A stretch of 18,948 nt of DNA from UMGS1279 sp045577495 (GTDB lineage Bacteria > Bacillota > Clostridia > Oscillospirales > Acutalibacteraceae). Location: assembly GCA_045577495.1 (NCBI GenBank), contig JAZNIK010000043.1, positions 1 to 18,948 of the forward strand, read 5' to 3'. The position numbers and the translations under genes are program-made. This document shows positions 1 through 7,395 of this stretch, in pieces. Below the pieces are notes generated by a model that saw only the letters and a list, made by a program, of their open reading frames with translations, had not been told where the DNA came from and searched no databases. Position 1 is the stretch's first letter, and each line of letters opens with the position of its first letter.

Positions 1-350
1 ACAAGCGTTATCAATTAGTTCACGGCTCGGGTTTACTGCTAGATGCTTATTTATCTGCAGTTGGCAGAGGAATGAGAAGGCAGCCACCCTCAACAACCGT
101 CTTTACTAAAATTGTTGCTAAAAAAGTTGTTGCCGTTTCAACAAAGATAATTCACGTTATGCGTAGACTATGGAAGGGAAGCAGCGTTAAACTTATTAAC
201 ATTTTCAAAGAGTCGCACGACCGTTCGGAACTTGTTGCAACATTTCTTGCAGTTTTAGAACTTTGTAAATCAAATCGTGTTAAGATTGAAGGCAACGGCG
301 AGGATATGTCGGTTACTTTGAATAAGGAGCGTAAAACAAGTGAAAATTAA
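1..350 (+). CDS. scpA: ScpA, segregation and condensation protein A (3' part only)
   Basis: The reading frame is open from the window edge (first full codon at 3) to the TAA at 348-350, so only the C-terminal about 115 residues are present. ScpA is the kleisin that bridges the SMC ATPase heads and binds ScpB in bacterial condensin. The visible part matches the C-terminal winged-helix domain: a linker followed by SRSELVATFLALLEL-like residues (here DRSELVATFLAVLEL) and a basic stretch (KSNRVKIEG) before the last strand. An internal ATG at 72 is not the start, because the family motif pattern continues upstream of it. The end overlaps the scpB start, as is usual for this pair. Confidence 0.88.
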   Translation, partial: KRYQLVHGSGLLLDAYLSAVGRGMRRQPPSTTVFTKIVAKKVVAVSTKIIHVMRRLWKGSSVKLINIFKESHDRSELVATFLAVLELCKSNRVKIEGNGEDMSVTLNKERKTSEN

Positions 351-948
351 TGATATGGTTTCCGCATTAGAGGCGGTTTTGTTTGCCGGTGGCGAACCGG
401 TATCCTCTGCAAGACTTTGCGAGGTTTTTGAAATAGATGATGAAACCTTGTCTAAGGTTTTAAAACTTTTATCAAACAAGTTAGAATATAATAATAGTGG
501 CGTTAAACTTTTAACCCTTGGTGATAGTTATCAACTTGCTAGTCGTACCGAATATGCCGAGTACGTGCGTAGAGCCTTTGATATTAAGCGTAAAACTCCG
601 CTTTCACAAGCCGCTTTAGAGGTTTTGGCGGTTATTGCTTATAACCAACCTTGTACTCGTTCCTTTGTTGAGCAGGTTCGCGGTGTTGATTGCTCGGGTG
701 TTGTTAGCACCTTGGTTGAAAAAGAACTTATAGAGGAAAGAGGTCGTTTAGAGTTACCGGGTAGACCCTTGCTTTACGGCACAACCTCAACCTTTTTGCG
801 TTCATTTTCTTTGCAGTCATTGAATAATTTGCCTGAACTACCAAAAAATTTAGCCCTCGATGCCGAGCAGCTTACGATAGATGATGTTATCTCTGATAAC
901 ACTAACGAGAATAAAGAAGAAACTCCCCAACAGCAAGATAACAAATAA
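340..948 (+). CDS. scpB: ScpB, segregation and condensation protein B
   Basis: This 202-residue protein has the usual ScpB length and fold signature: two winged-helix domains, with the segment LSQAALEVLAVIAYNQP near residue 90 and VDCSGVVSTLVEKELIEERGR near 120, followed by a PLLYGTT stretch and an acidic, disordered tail. ScpB dimers bind ScpA and load or regulate SMC for chromosome segregation. I chose the GTG at 340 because AAGGAG lies at 324-329, ten bases upstream. The next ATG (355) has no better site. The start lies inside the end of scpA (11-base overlap), so the two are probably translationally coupled and made in a fixed ratio. Confidence 0.92.
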   Translation: MKINDMVSALEAVLFAGGEPVSSARLCEVFEIDDETLSKVLKLLSNKLEYNNSGVKLLTLGDSYQLASRTEYAEYVRRAFDIKRKTPLSQAALEVLAVIAYNQPCTRSFVEQVRGVDCSGVVSTLVEKELIEERGRLELPGRPLLYGTTSTFLRSFSLQSLNNLPELPKNLALDAEQLTIDDVISDNTNENKEETPQQQDNK

Positions 949-982
949 TTAAATTTCATTTTATAACCTTTTGAGGTGTCAG

Positions 983-1588
983 ATGGAGATATTTTTAATT
1001 ATTTTGGCTTTAATTTTATTACTTTTTAGCATTGCGCTTTTCTTTGGAAAAATAAAACTAAAACTCTATTTGTCCAAGCAAGGATATTTAGTTGTTCAGT
1101 TTTTATTTTTTAAATATACAATAGATTTTTATGGAAATAAGGCTAAAAAGAGTAAATCTAAACCAAAAAAAGATAAGCCTAATAAAAGGCAAAATAAAGA
1201 CAGTTATGTAAAAAAACTCTATAAACAAAAAGGCGTCATTGATGCAACGACAGAAATTTTTTCTGTAATAAAAGAGATTTTTTTAAAGATTGCATCTCTT
1301 TTTTCAAAATCAACTGTTGAGGAACTTAACTTGGAATTAACAGTAAGCGAAAAAGACCCTGCCTTGACCGCAATAACATATGGCGCTGCATCTACGCTCG
1401 TTTATACCAGCGTTGGACTTTTAAATGGTATTTTGCCTATAAAAAAACAAAATGTTAAACTATTTGCAGATTATGAAGATAGTAATACCAACTTTGTTTT
1501 TTATGCTTATATAACCGTACAATTTAAAAATGCGATTTCTGCGGGTTATTTGTTTATTAAAGAATATATAAAAACTCATATTAAATAG
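983..1588 (+). CDS. DUF2953 membrane-anchored protein (YtfI-like)
   Basis: The 201-residue product has an N-terminal hydrophobic segment (about residues 2-22, rich in I/L/F), then a lysine-rich linker (about 50-80) and a conserved C-terminal part containing EKDPALTAITYGAAS, which resembles the DUF2953 pattern. In Bacillus the DUF2953 gene ytfI sits directly before ytfJ, and the same order is seen here (12 bases to the next gene). The function is unknown. The ATG at 983 has GAGG at 973-976. An upstream in-frame TTG at 971 overlaps that site and is unlikely to be the start. The family call rests on the DPALTxxxYG motif plus context, so it is good but not certain. Confidence 0.72.
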   Translation: MEIFLIILALILLLFSIALFFGKIKLKLYLSKQGYLVVQFLFFKYTIDFYGNKAKKSKSKPKKDKPNKRQNKDSYVKKLYKQKGVIDATTEIFSVIKEIFLKIASLFSKSTVEELNLELTVSEKDPALTAITYGAASTLVYTSVGLLNGILPIKKQNVKLFADYEDSNTNFVFYAYITVQFKNAISAGYLFIKEYIKTHIK

Positions 1589-1600
1589 GAGGTTAATATA

Positions 1601-1987
1601 ATGGCAGAACAAAAGATTTCTGATATTATGCAAACAACAATGGAAAAAATCAAAACAATGGTTGACGCTAATACAATCATTGGCGACAGAATCATTGTTG
1701 ATGGAGTTACCATTATCCCAATTTCAAAGCTATCCTTTGGTTTTGTTAGTGGTGCTACTGATTTTAACGGTAAAGGTAATGATGGTTCAAAGGTGTTTGC
1801 AGGTGGCGGCGGTGCCGGTGCTAACGTTAATCCTATAGGTTTTTTGGTAGTTAAAAACGGTGATGTTAAAATGCTTCCTATAACACATATTGAAACTGCT
1901 GCAAGTAGAGCAATAGAGTTATTACCCGAAACTATTGAAAAAATTAAGGCTTTATTTAAAAAGGAAGAAATTGAAATAGGCGAATAA
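1601..1987 (+). CDS. ytfJ: Spore protein YtfJ / GerW family
   Basis: This 128-residue protein starts MAEQKISDIMQTTMEKIK and carries the family core IIGDRIIVDGVTIIPISKLSFGF. A glycine-rich loop follows (about residues 57-76, with GGGGAGA) and then a strand ending PIGFLVVKNGDVKMLPI. This is the Spore_YtfJ (GerW) pattern. Members are made in the forespore and in some species are needed for normal germination. The ATG at 1601 follows AGGAGG seven to twelve bases upstream. The gene is a strong hint that the organism sporulates, although the family also occurs in some non-spore-formers. Its position after a DUF2953 gene repeats the Bacillus ytfI-ytfJ order. Confidence 0.9.
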   Translation: MAEQKISDIMQTTMEKIKTMVDANTIIGDRIIVDGVTIIPISKLSFGFVSGATDFNGKGNDGSKVFAGGGGAGANVNPIGFLVVKNGDVKMLPITHIETAASRAIELLPETIEKIKALFKKEEIEIGE

Positions 1988-2051
1988 TTTGTACTTGCAT
2001 TTTTTCTAGTTTTACAACATACATTTTTATATAATTTGTATGAGGTGGGCT

Positions 2052-3188
2052 ATGAAAAAAATTGCTGTTTTTTGCTGTGTTTTATCTGCTTTTTTTGCCC
2101 TTTTTACTGTTAAAACTAAGGGACTTGATGCAAACTCTGTATCCGCAAAGGCTTCTGTTTTAATTTGTATGGATAGTAGGGAGGTTATCTTTGAAAAAAA
2201 CAAAGATTTAAAGCTTCCTATGGCAAGTACAACAAAAATTATGACTTCGCTAATTTTAGCCGAACAACCCGACCTTTCAAAAGAGGTTATAGTTACTAGC
2301 GAGATGCTCATTGTAGAGGGTACCTCAATGGGACTAAAAGCAGGGGACACAGTATCCTATAAAGATTTGCTTTATGGTATGCTTTTGTCGTCAGGAAATG
2401 ATGCGGCTAATGTAACAGCTTTTGCGCTTGGTAAAAGCCTTAAAGGGTTTGCAGTTTTAATGAATAAAAAAGCCAAGGAAATTGGGCTTGAAAATACATC
2501 CTTTGTAACACCTTCAGGGCTTGATGATGAAAACCATTATACAACTGCTTATGATCTAGCAATTTTAAGTGCGGTAGCGCTTAAAAACCCTGTTTTTAAA
2601 ACTGTTTGCTCATCAAAAACTGCAACGGTATATTTTGGCAATCCTAAGGTTAAATACACATTAACTAACCACAATAAATTACTTGGCGATTATGAGGGTA
2701 TAATCGGTGTTAAAACAGGTTTTACAAAAAAGTCGGGTAGATGCTTGGTATCCGCCGCAGAGCGTGATAATAAGCGCGTAATTGCGGTTACGCTTAATGC
2801 TCCTAACGATTGGGATGACCATAAAAAACTGCTTGATTATGGCTTGGATATGGTTGAATCGGTTACATATGATAACTTGGATTTTAATGATACTTTACCG
2901 ATTATTAGTAGTGAGGCTGATTTAATAAGTATAAAGGCTCAGTCCGCAGAATTTTGCCTTTTAAAAAGCTCAAAGGATAAAATTATAACAAAAACATATT
3001 TACCACAGTTTGTATATGCAGATATTTCAGTTGGTCAAACTGTTGGTAAAATCGAATATTATTTAAATCAAAATTGTATAGCATCATCTGATATTATTTC
3101 ACTTGCAGATGCTAAGATATTTAATAAAAAAAATAGCTTCAAAAAAAGGTTTGCTACCTATTTTAATGCTATTTGGAAATTAGTATAA
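2052..3188 (+). CDS. Secreted D-alanyl-D-alanine carboxypeptidase (peptidase S11, DacF/DacB type)
   Basis: This is a 378-residue low-molecular-weight penicillin-binding protein that removes the terminal D-Ala from peptidoglycan stem peptides outside the membrane. It has a signal peptide (MKKIAVFCCVLSAFFALF). All three catalytic motifs are present: S59-T-T-K62, S114-G-N116 and K221-T-G223. A beta-rich PBP5-type C-terminal domain follows, with a basic, amphipathic end (KKRFATYFNAIWKLV) that may touch the membrane. The ATG at 2052 has GAGGTGG just upstream, and the in-frame ATG at 2040 overlaps that site. The 60-base gap before it contains a TATAAT (2030-2035) without a clear -35. A forespore-type promoter (GCATT at 1997, CATACAT at 2018) is possible but weak. 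Placement next to rluB is common in spore-formers. Confidence 0.9.
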   Translation: MKKIAVFCCVLSAFFALFTVKTKGLDANSVSAKASVLICMDSREVIFEKNKDLKLPMASTTKIMTSLILAEQPDLSKEVIVTSEMLIVEGTSMGLKAGDTVSYKDLLYGMLLSSGNDAANVTAFALGKSLKGFAVLMNKKAKEIGLENTSFVTPSGLDDENHYTTAYDLAILSAVALKNPVFKTVCSSKTATVYFGNPKVKYTLTNHNKLLGDYEGIIGVKTGFTKKSGRCLVSAAERDNKRVIAVTLNAPNDWDDHKKLLDYGLDMVESVTYDNLDFNDTLPIISSEADLISIKAQSAEFCLLKSSKDKIITKTYLPQFVYADISVGQTVGKIEYYLNQNCIASSDIISLADAKIFNKKNSFKKRFATYFNAIWKLV

Positions 3189-3199
3189 AGGAAATTTTT

Positions 3200-3943
3200 A
3201 TGAAAGATAATAGAATTCGTTTACAAAAATATATGTCAGAGAACGGAATTGCTTCGCGTAGAAAATCAGAAGAAATGATTGAGGCGGGCAAGGTTAAGGT
3301 TAATGGTAGAGTTGCTAGTTTGGGCGATAAGGTAGATCCAATACGCGATAAGATTGTTGTTAGCGGCAAGCGTGTTGTTAGAAATAAGACTAAAATGTAT
3401 GTTATGCTCCACAAACCTCGCGGATATGTTACTACTATGAGCGATGAACTCGGCAGAAAGTGTGTATCTGAACTTGTTGAGGATGCAGGGGTTCGTTTGT
3501 TTCCTGTTGGTAGATTGGATAGAAATTCTGAAGGTTTGCTACTTATGACAAATGATGGTAGCTTTTCAAATATGCTTACTCATCCGTCCCGTCACGTTGC
3601 GAAGGTTTACCGAGTTACCGTGCGTGAACAGGTTAAAGAGGAACATCTTGTAAAGCTTACCGAGGGAATTATGCTTGACGGCACAAAGACTTTGCCTTGC
3701 GATGTTCATATTATTGATAAGGGCGAGAACAGAACAGTTTTAAACGTTGTTTTGTATGAAGGTAGAAATCGCCAAATAAGAAGAATGTGCGAGGCTGTAG
3801 GTTTAACTGTTATCCGCCTTAAACGCACCGAGATTGCGGGTGTTAGGCTTGGAATGTTGCCGCAAGGAAAATGGCGTGAATTAAACGAAAAGGAAATGCA
3901 GCACTTAACAAACGTTAGCGTTGCTAAAAGGGATGCCGACTAA
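3200..3943 (+). CDS. rluB: RluB/RsuA-family rRNA pseudouridine synthase
   Basis: The 247-residue enzyme converts a uridine in rRNA to pseudouridine. An S4 RNA-binding domain (about residues 6-50: RLQKYMSENGIASRRKSEEMI, then KVKVNGRVASLGDKVD) precedes the synthase domain, which has the catalytic motif GRLDRNSEGLLLMTNDG with Asp107. A C-terminal basic motif GRNRQIRRMCEAVG is also typical. In Bacillus the RluB homologue targets 23S rRNA, which I infer for this one. The ATG at 3200 is preceded by AAAGGAAA. Upstream in-frame starts would overlap the carboxypeptidase gene. The stop codon overlaps the next start (TAATG at 3941-3945). Confidence 0.9.
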   Translation: MKDNRIRLQKYMSENGIASRRKSEEMIEAGKVKVNGRVASLGDKVDPIRDKIVVSGKRVVRNKTKMYVMLHKPRGYVTTMSDELGRKCVSELVEDAGVRLFPVGRLDRNSEGLLLMTNDGSFSNMLTHPSRHVAKVYRVTVREQVKEEHLVKLTEGIMLDGTKTLPCDVHIIDKGENRTVLNVVLYEGRNRQIRRMCEAVGLTVIRLKRTEIAGVRLGMLPQGKWRELNEKEMQHLTNVSVAKRDAD

Positions 3944-4317
3944 TGCTTGAAATTTTATTATGTGACGATAAAAATAGTGTTGCCGAGCTTTATAAAAGCT
4001 GTGGAGTTTCTTATGATGATAATAAACTAGCAATACGCGCTATGTTTGGCAACGAGGTTTTAGGTTATTGCTTGTTTGAAATATCGGGGGAGTCTGCAAC
4101 TGTTTTTGCGGTTGAGCCAAAAGAGGATACAATGCTTGCAGACGGACTTTTAAGAAGTGCACTGCATGTTGGTACCGAGCGTGGTATTACTGATGCATTT
4201 TATACCGATGCTAAATATGAAGATTTGTACCAAAAAATTAACTTTTTGGAGGAGAAGTCCCAAAATAGATTAAAACTCCAAAACCTTTTCAGCGGATGTT
4301 GTAACTGCAATAAATAA
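3943..4317 (+). CDS. Small GNAT-like protein of unknown function
   Basis: This 124-residue protein starts at an ATG that overlaps the rluB stop (TAATG), so it is probably translated by coupling. The middle resembles an acetyltransferase core: a strand LGYCLFEISGESATVFAVEP followed by a helix starting near ADGLLRSALHVGTERGI. This is the place where GNAT enzymes bind acetyl-CoA, but a clear Q/RxxGxG/A loop is not obvious, so activity is uncertain. The C-terminus ends in a Cys cluster (LFSGCCNCNK). Its location after rluB makes it the last gene of the run, and AT-rich sequence and the tRNA promoter follow. It could instead be a degenerate GNAT fold with a binding role. Confidence 0.6.
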   Translation: MLEILLCDDKNSVAELYKSCGVSYDDNKLAIRAMFGNEVLGYCLFEISGESATVFAVEPKEDTMLADGLLRSALHVGTERGITDAFYTDAKYEDLYQKINFLEEKSQNRLKLQNLFSGCCNCNK

Positions 4318-4342
4318 TTTTTTTAAAAAAGAAAAAAATTAC

Positions 4343-4370
4343 TTGACATATTTAAAAAATGCGGTATAAT
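4343..4370 (+). promoter_or_regulatory. Sigma-A type promoter of tRNA-Gln
   Basis: TTGACA at 4343-4348 and TATAAT at 4365-4370 are both consensus boxes, separated by 16 bases. The start would lie near 4377, about ten bases before the tRNA. The preceding gene ends 25 bases upstream. Confidence 0.9.
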
Positions 4371-4387
4371 AATATCTGTTCTGATTT

Positions 4388-4461
4388 TGCGGAATTGTGT
4401 AAGGGTAGCACAGCAGACTCTGACTCTGTTTGTCTGGGTTCGAATCCTAGTTCCGCAGCCA
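4388..4461 (+). tRNA. tRNA-Gln(CTG)
   Basis: The 74-base gene folds into a normal cloverleaf. The acceptor stem is TGCGGAA with TTCCGCA (4451-4457), the D arm GTG...CAC, and the anticodon stem GCAGA/TCTGT around the loop CTCTGAC. The T arm is CTGGG-TTCGAAT-CCTAG. The loop places CTG at positions 34-36, which reads the glutamine codon CAG. The 3' CCA is encoded (GCCA at 4458-4461). It is a single tRNA with its own promoter and terminator. Confidence 0.95.
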
Positions 4462-4495
4462 AAAAATCCCTTAGACGTATGTCTGAGGGATTTTT
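4462..4495 (+). terminator. Intrinsic terminator after tRNA-Gln
   Basis: A ten-base-pair stem, TCCCTTAGAC (4467-4476) with GTCTGAGGGA (4481-4490), has a GTAT loop and one T-G pair. It is flanked by A5 on the left and T5 on the right. It starts directly after the tRNA CCA. Confidence 0.93.
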
Positions 4496-4522
4496 ACATA
4501 TTAACTAACTAAGTGAGTGTAT

Positions 4523-5077
4523 ATGAAATTATTATCAAATTTTACAACTAAACAAATTACACTTTCCGCAATTTTTCTTGCGCTTATTATAATTGGCGGT
4601 TTTTTAAAAATACCAATCGGTATTGTGCCAATTACTTTACAGCTATTATTCGTTTTATTAACTGCCCAATTATTAACCCCAAAATCAACTATATTTGTGA
4701 TTTTTACATACGTTATTTTAGGTTTAATAGGTTTACCTGTTTTTTCGAACGGTGGGGGAATAGGTTATGTTTTGCAACCAACTTTTGGCTATCTTATCGG
4801 CTTTTTGTTTGGCGGTGTTTTAACAAGTTTTTTAGTGCATAGAAAAATCAAAGTATCTGTTAAATATATGTTGTTTGCAAATTTTTGCGGATATTTGTGT
4901 GTTTATATTTTTGGTGTTCTGTATTTCTATTTGCTTAATATTTTTTATTTTTCAAATAACGTAATGTTTGGTAAAACACTTTTAACATGTTTTGTTGTTT
5001 TTGTGCCAAGTGACATTGTTTTTTGTCTGCTTTCGGCTTTTATTGCTGATAAAATAAAGCCGTTTGTTGTATGCTGA
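4523..5077 (+). CDS. bioY: BioY, biotin-specific S component of an ECF transporter
   Basis: BioY is the membrane protein that captures biotin and works with the shared energy-coupling module (EcfT with two EcfA ATPases) encoded elsewhere. The 184 residues are almost wholly hydrophobic, with about six membrane segments. They carry the family pattern IPIGIVPITLQLLFVLLTA, then LPVFSNGGGIGYVLQPTFGYL and GF. The ATG at 4523 is preceded by AAGTGAG. An in-frame GTG at 4517 is the alternative and would add two residues. The gene stands alone between the tRNA terminator and its own hairpin, so it is a single-gene unit. I see no BirA-type operator with paired TTAAC/GTTAA half-sites upstream. It suggests that the host takes up biotin. 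Confidence 0.92.
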   Translation: MKLLSNFTTKQITLSAIFLALIIIGGFLKIPIGIVPITLQLLFVLLTAQLLTPKSTIFVIFTYVILGLIGLPVFSNGGGIGYVLQPTFGYLIGFLFGGVLTSFLVHRKIKVSVKYMLFANFCGYLCVYIFGVLYFYLLNIFYFSNNVMFGKTLLTCFVVFVPSDIVFCLLSAFIADKIKPFVVC

Positions 5078-5114
5078 GGTTCCAAAACCAAACTTCGTTA
5101 TGGCACCTCAGCAT
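5071..5114 (+). terminator. Long-loop hairpin after bioY
   Basis: ATGCTGAGGT (5071-5080, overlapping the bioY stop) pairs perfectly with ACCTCAGCAT (5105-5114). The 24-base loop could form a small inner GGTT-CCAA-AACC stem. A T-rich stretch begins only about twelve bases later (after AAAATAGCTTA), so termination is plausible but the layout is not classical. Confidence 0.6.
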
Positions 5115-5224
5115 AAAATAGCTTATTTTTTTAGCACCGATTACTAAAGAAGTATATAAATTTTAGATATTTTTGAATAATACGCAAAAATTACCTAAAA
5201 GCAGTTAAAATTAGCATTTTTTGC

Positions 5225-5253
5225 TTGACAAAAAGGTATTAAAAAGATATAAT
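5225..5253 (+). promoter_or_regulatory. Sigma-A type promoter of the DUF177-rpmF operon
   Basis: Consensus TTGACA at 5225-5230 and TATAAT at 5248-5253 are separated by 17 bases. Transcription would start near 5260. This rules out reading frame extensions of the next gene that begin at 5221. Confidence 0.93.
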
Positions 5254-5280
5254 AATCATTGTGACAATTGGGGTGTACCT

Positions 5281-5787
5281 ATGGTTCTTGATTTAAAAGG
5301 ATTTTTAAATGGCGGAAATCGTGAGATTGAAATCAATAATTCTTTTGATTTCACCGGCGAAGAATATTTGGGCGAGGCATTGTTTCCCGAGCTTGTAAAG
5401 GTCGTTGGCAAGGTTTCCAACAAGGCAGATGTTTCGCGCATCCAGCTTGAATGTGTGGTTACAGTTTCTAAACCGTGTGACCGTTGCGGCAAGCCAACAA
5501 CAAAAACTTTTTCTGTTTTAATTGATAGGGTTCTTGTTCGTGAGCTTGAGGGTGAGGATGATGACGAGTTTATTTTAATCCCTGACGAAAAGCTTGATTT
5601 AGCAGAGCTTTGCTTAGGTGAGATTTACTTAGCTCTGCCTATGAAACACTTATGTAGCGAGGATTGTAAAGGTATTTGCACAATTTGTGGCAAAAATCTT
5701 AATACTGATTCTTGCGAATGCGAGACCAAAAACATTGACCCCAGACTAGAGATTTTGGCGAAGCTATTAGAGCAAGACCAAGAATGA
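5281..5787 (+). CDS. DUF177 (YceD-like) protein, putative zinc-binding partner of L32 expression
   Basis: The 168-residue protein belongs to the YceD/DUF177 family, which is almost always encoded directly before rpmF. It is linked to 23S rRNA or 50S maturation, but the exact role in Firmicutes is unclear. The sequence shows C66-D-R-C69 and a C-terminal Cys cluster (C125, C129, C133, C136, C145, C147) that looks like a metal site. An acidic stretch (EGEDDDEF) lies near residue 92. The ATG at 5281 has GGGGTG a few bases upstream. Longer forms starting at TTG 5221 would overlap the promoter and cannot be made from it. The next gene begins 31 bases after the stop. Confidence 0.88.
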   Translation: MVLDLKGFLNGGNREIEINNSFDFTGEEYLGEALFPELVKVVGKVSNKADVSRIQLECVVTVSKPCDRCGKPTTKTFSVLIDRVLVRELEGEDDDEFILIPDEKLDLAELCLGEIYLALPMKHLCSEDCKGICTICGKNLNTDSCECETKNIDPRLEILAKLLEQDQE

Positions 5788-5818
5788 TTTTTTTAAGTAA
5801 AATAAGGAGGTGCTGAAG

Positions 5819-6001
5819 ATGGCAGTACCAAAGAGAAAAACTTCAAAAGCAAGACGTGATAAAAGACGTTCTAACGTATGGAAGATGTCTGCACCCGCTC
5901 TTGTAAAATGTTCACATTGCGGCGAATACAAAAGACCCCATAGACTTTGCCCTGCTTGCGGTCACTATGATGGACGCGAAGTAGTCAAGGTTGAGGCCTA
6001 A
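5819..6001 (+). CDS. rpmF: Ribosomal protein bL32
   Basis: This is the 60-residue large-subunit ribosomal protein L32, starting MAVPKRKTSKARRDKRRS, with a zinc ribbon made of C31-S-H-C34 and C44-P-A-C47. The cysteine form is the zinc-containing version. The ATG at 5819 has AAGGAGG eight bases upstream. An in-frame GTG at 5810 lies inside that site and is rejected. The gene is co-transcribed with the DUF177 gene and is followed by a strong terminator. Confidence 0.97.
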   Translation: MAVPKRKTSKARRDKRRSNVWKMSAPALVKCSHCGEYKRPHRLCPACGHYDGREVVKVEA

Positions 6002-6014
6002 CTGTTTAAACAGT
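6001..6014. repeat. Perfect 14-bp palindrome after rpmF
   Basis: ACTGTTT followed by AAACAGT forms an uninterrupted palindrome that begins at the last base of the rpmF stop codon. It is too short in its loop to make an RNA hairpin on its own and resembles a dimeric protein-binding site. A function is not shown. Confidence 0.4.
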
Positions 6015-6021
6015 ATGAACG

Positions 6022-6060
6022 ATAGAGAGGGAGGCTTGACTTCCTTCTCTATATTTTTTT
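6022..6060 (+). terminator. Intrinsic terminator after rpmF
   Basis: ATAGAGAGGGA (6022-6032) pairs with TCCTTCTCTAT (6042-6052), eleven pairs including one G-T, and is followed by a run of Ts. It ends the DUF177-rpmF operon. Confidence 0.92.
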
Positions 6061-6078
6061 GGTTTTAGAGGTGTTAAA

Positions 6079-7395
6079 ATGTCTGTTATTATTAGTTCTG
6101 TTGATGAAAATTCACCTGCTTTTTTTGCAAAAATAAAAGCGGGTTATATTCTGCATTCTATAAACAATCATAACATTCTCGATGTGTTAGATTATCGGTT
6201 TTATCAGAACGAAAAACGACTTAAACTAAAAATTCAAACAGAAAAAAGAATAAAAACTTTTCGTATTAAAAAACAGGAGTTTGAAGAAATCGGACTAAAT
6301 TTTGATACCTATTTAATGGATAAACAACGCGCTTGCAAAAATAATTGCATTTTTTGTTTTATTGACCAATTACCAAAAGGTATGCGTGAAACTCTGTATT
6401 TTAAGGATGATGATTCCAGACTTTCGTTCTTGTTTGGAAATTATATTACTCTTACCAACATAACCGAGCATGAGGTTGAGCGAATTATAAAAATGCATAT
6501 TAGCCCAATAAATATATCTGTTCACACAACCAACCCCGAGCTTAGATGCAAAATGATGAACAATAGATTTGCGGGTGATTCTTTAAGCGTTTTATATAAA
6601 CTTGCAAACGCGGGTATTAACATTAACTGTCAGTTGGTACTATGCCCCGGTTATAATGATGGCGATGAGCTTAGGCGTTCATTAAAGGATTTAACAGCTT
6701 TACCGTCGGTTCAGTCTATTGCGGCGGTTCCTGTTGGACTTACGGGTCATAGAGAAAATTTGCAAAATCTAGAGCCATTTAATAAAATAACTGCATCTGC
6801 AGTTTTAGATATTATAAATGAGTTTGGCGACAGGTGTGTTAGCGAAACAGGGCATAGGCGTGTTTTTGCAGCAGATGAATTTTATATTTTAAGCGAAAGA
6901 AAAATTCCACCTGTTGAATTTTATGATGAACTTTTACAGCTTGAAAATGGCGTTGGAATGTGGTCGCTTTTGCTAGATGAAACTGAAAAATGTATAGAAA
7001 ATTATGATAAAGATTTCACTCTGAATAATCAAAGACATATCTCGCTAGCAACGGGTGAAGCCGCCTATCCTTTAATCAAAAATATTGTTGACAACGTATG
7101 CAAAAAATGGCATAATTTAAAGTGTGATGTATATAAAATAAATAATAGATTTTTTGGTGGAAAAATAACTGTCACAGGCCTTTTAACTGCTAGTGATTTA
7201 TTGGCAGAATTAAAAGGAAAACAACTTGGAGACGAACTTTTAATTTCATCATCAATGCTTCGTCACGAAAACGACAGATTTTTAGATGACATAACGGTTG
7301 ATGAATTAGAAACAAAACTAAATGTTAAAATAACAGTAGTTAATAATGATGGATATGAGCTTATAGATGCTCTTTTAGGAAATAAGGTGAAATAA
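6079..7395 (+). CDS. DUF512 radical-SAM-like protein with N-terminal PDZ-like domain
   Basis: The 438-residue protein has a PDZ-like start (VIISSVDENSPAFFAKIKAGY, residues about 3-23). The [4Fe-4S] cysteine motif C86-x3-C90-x2-C93 (ACKNNCIFCFIDQLP) follows, then a radical-SAM-like barrel, and then the DUF512 C-terminal domain (about 220-430). The family is conserved in Clostridia and placed before der, but its substrate is not known. The ATG at 6079 has GAGGTG seven bases upstream. The stop overlaps the der start (TAATG), so both are in one operon. The motif spacing CxxxCxxC is the standard radical-SAM pattern, so an S-adenosylmethionine reaction is a fair inference. Confidence 0.88.
   Translation: MSVIISSVDENSPAFFAKIKAGYILHSINNHNILDVLDYRFYQNEKRLKLKIQTEKRIKTFRIKKQEFEEIGLNFDTYLMDKQRACKNNCIFCFIDQLPKGMRETLYFKDDDSRLSFLFGNYITLTNITEHEVERIIKMHISPINISVHTTNPELRCKMMNNRFAGDSLSVLYKLANAGININCQLVLCPGYNDGDELRRSLKDLTALPSVQSIAAVPVGLTGHRENLQNLEPFNKITASAVLDIINEFGDRCVSETGHRRVFAADEFYILSERKIPPVEFYDELLQLENGVGMWSLLLDETEKCIENYDKDFTLNNQRHISLATGEAAYPLIKNIVDNVCKKWHNLKCDVYKINNRFFGGKITVTGLLTASDLLAELKGKQLGDELLISSSMLRHENDRFLDDITVDELETKLNVKITVVNNDGYELIDALLGNKVK

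Noticed and set aside
4462..4522. Biotin-responsive control site before bioY
   Set aside because: Only the tRNA terminator and an AT-rich spacer are present. I found no paired TTAAC/GTTAA operator or riboswitch-like fold.
5221..5280. N-terminal extension of the DUF177 protein from TTG 5221
   Set aside because: It would cover the -35 and -10 boxes of the operon promoter. The ATG at 5281 has its own ribosome site.
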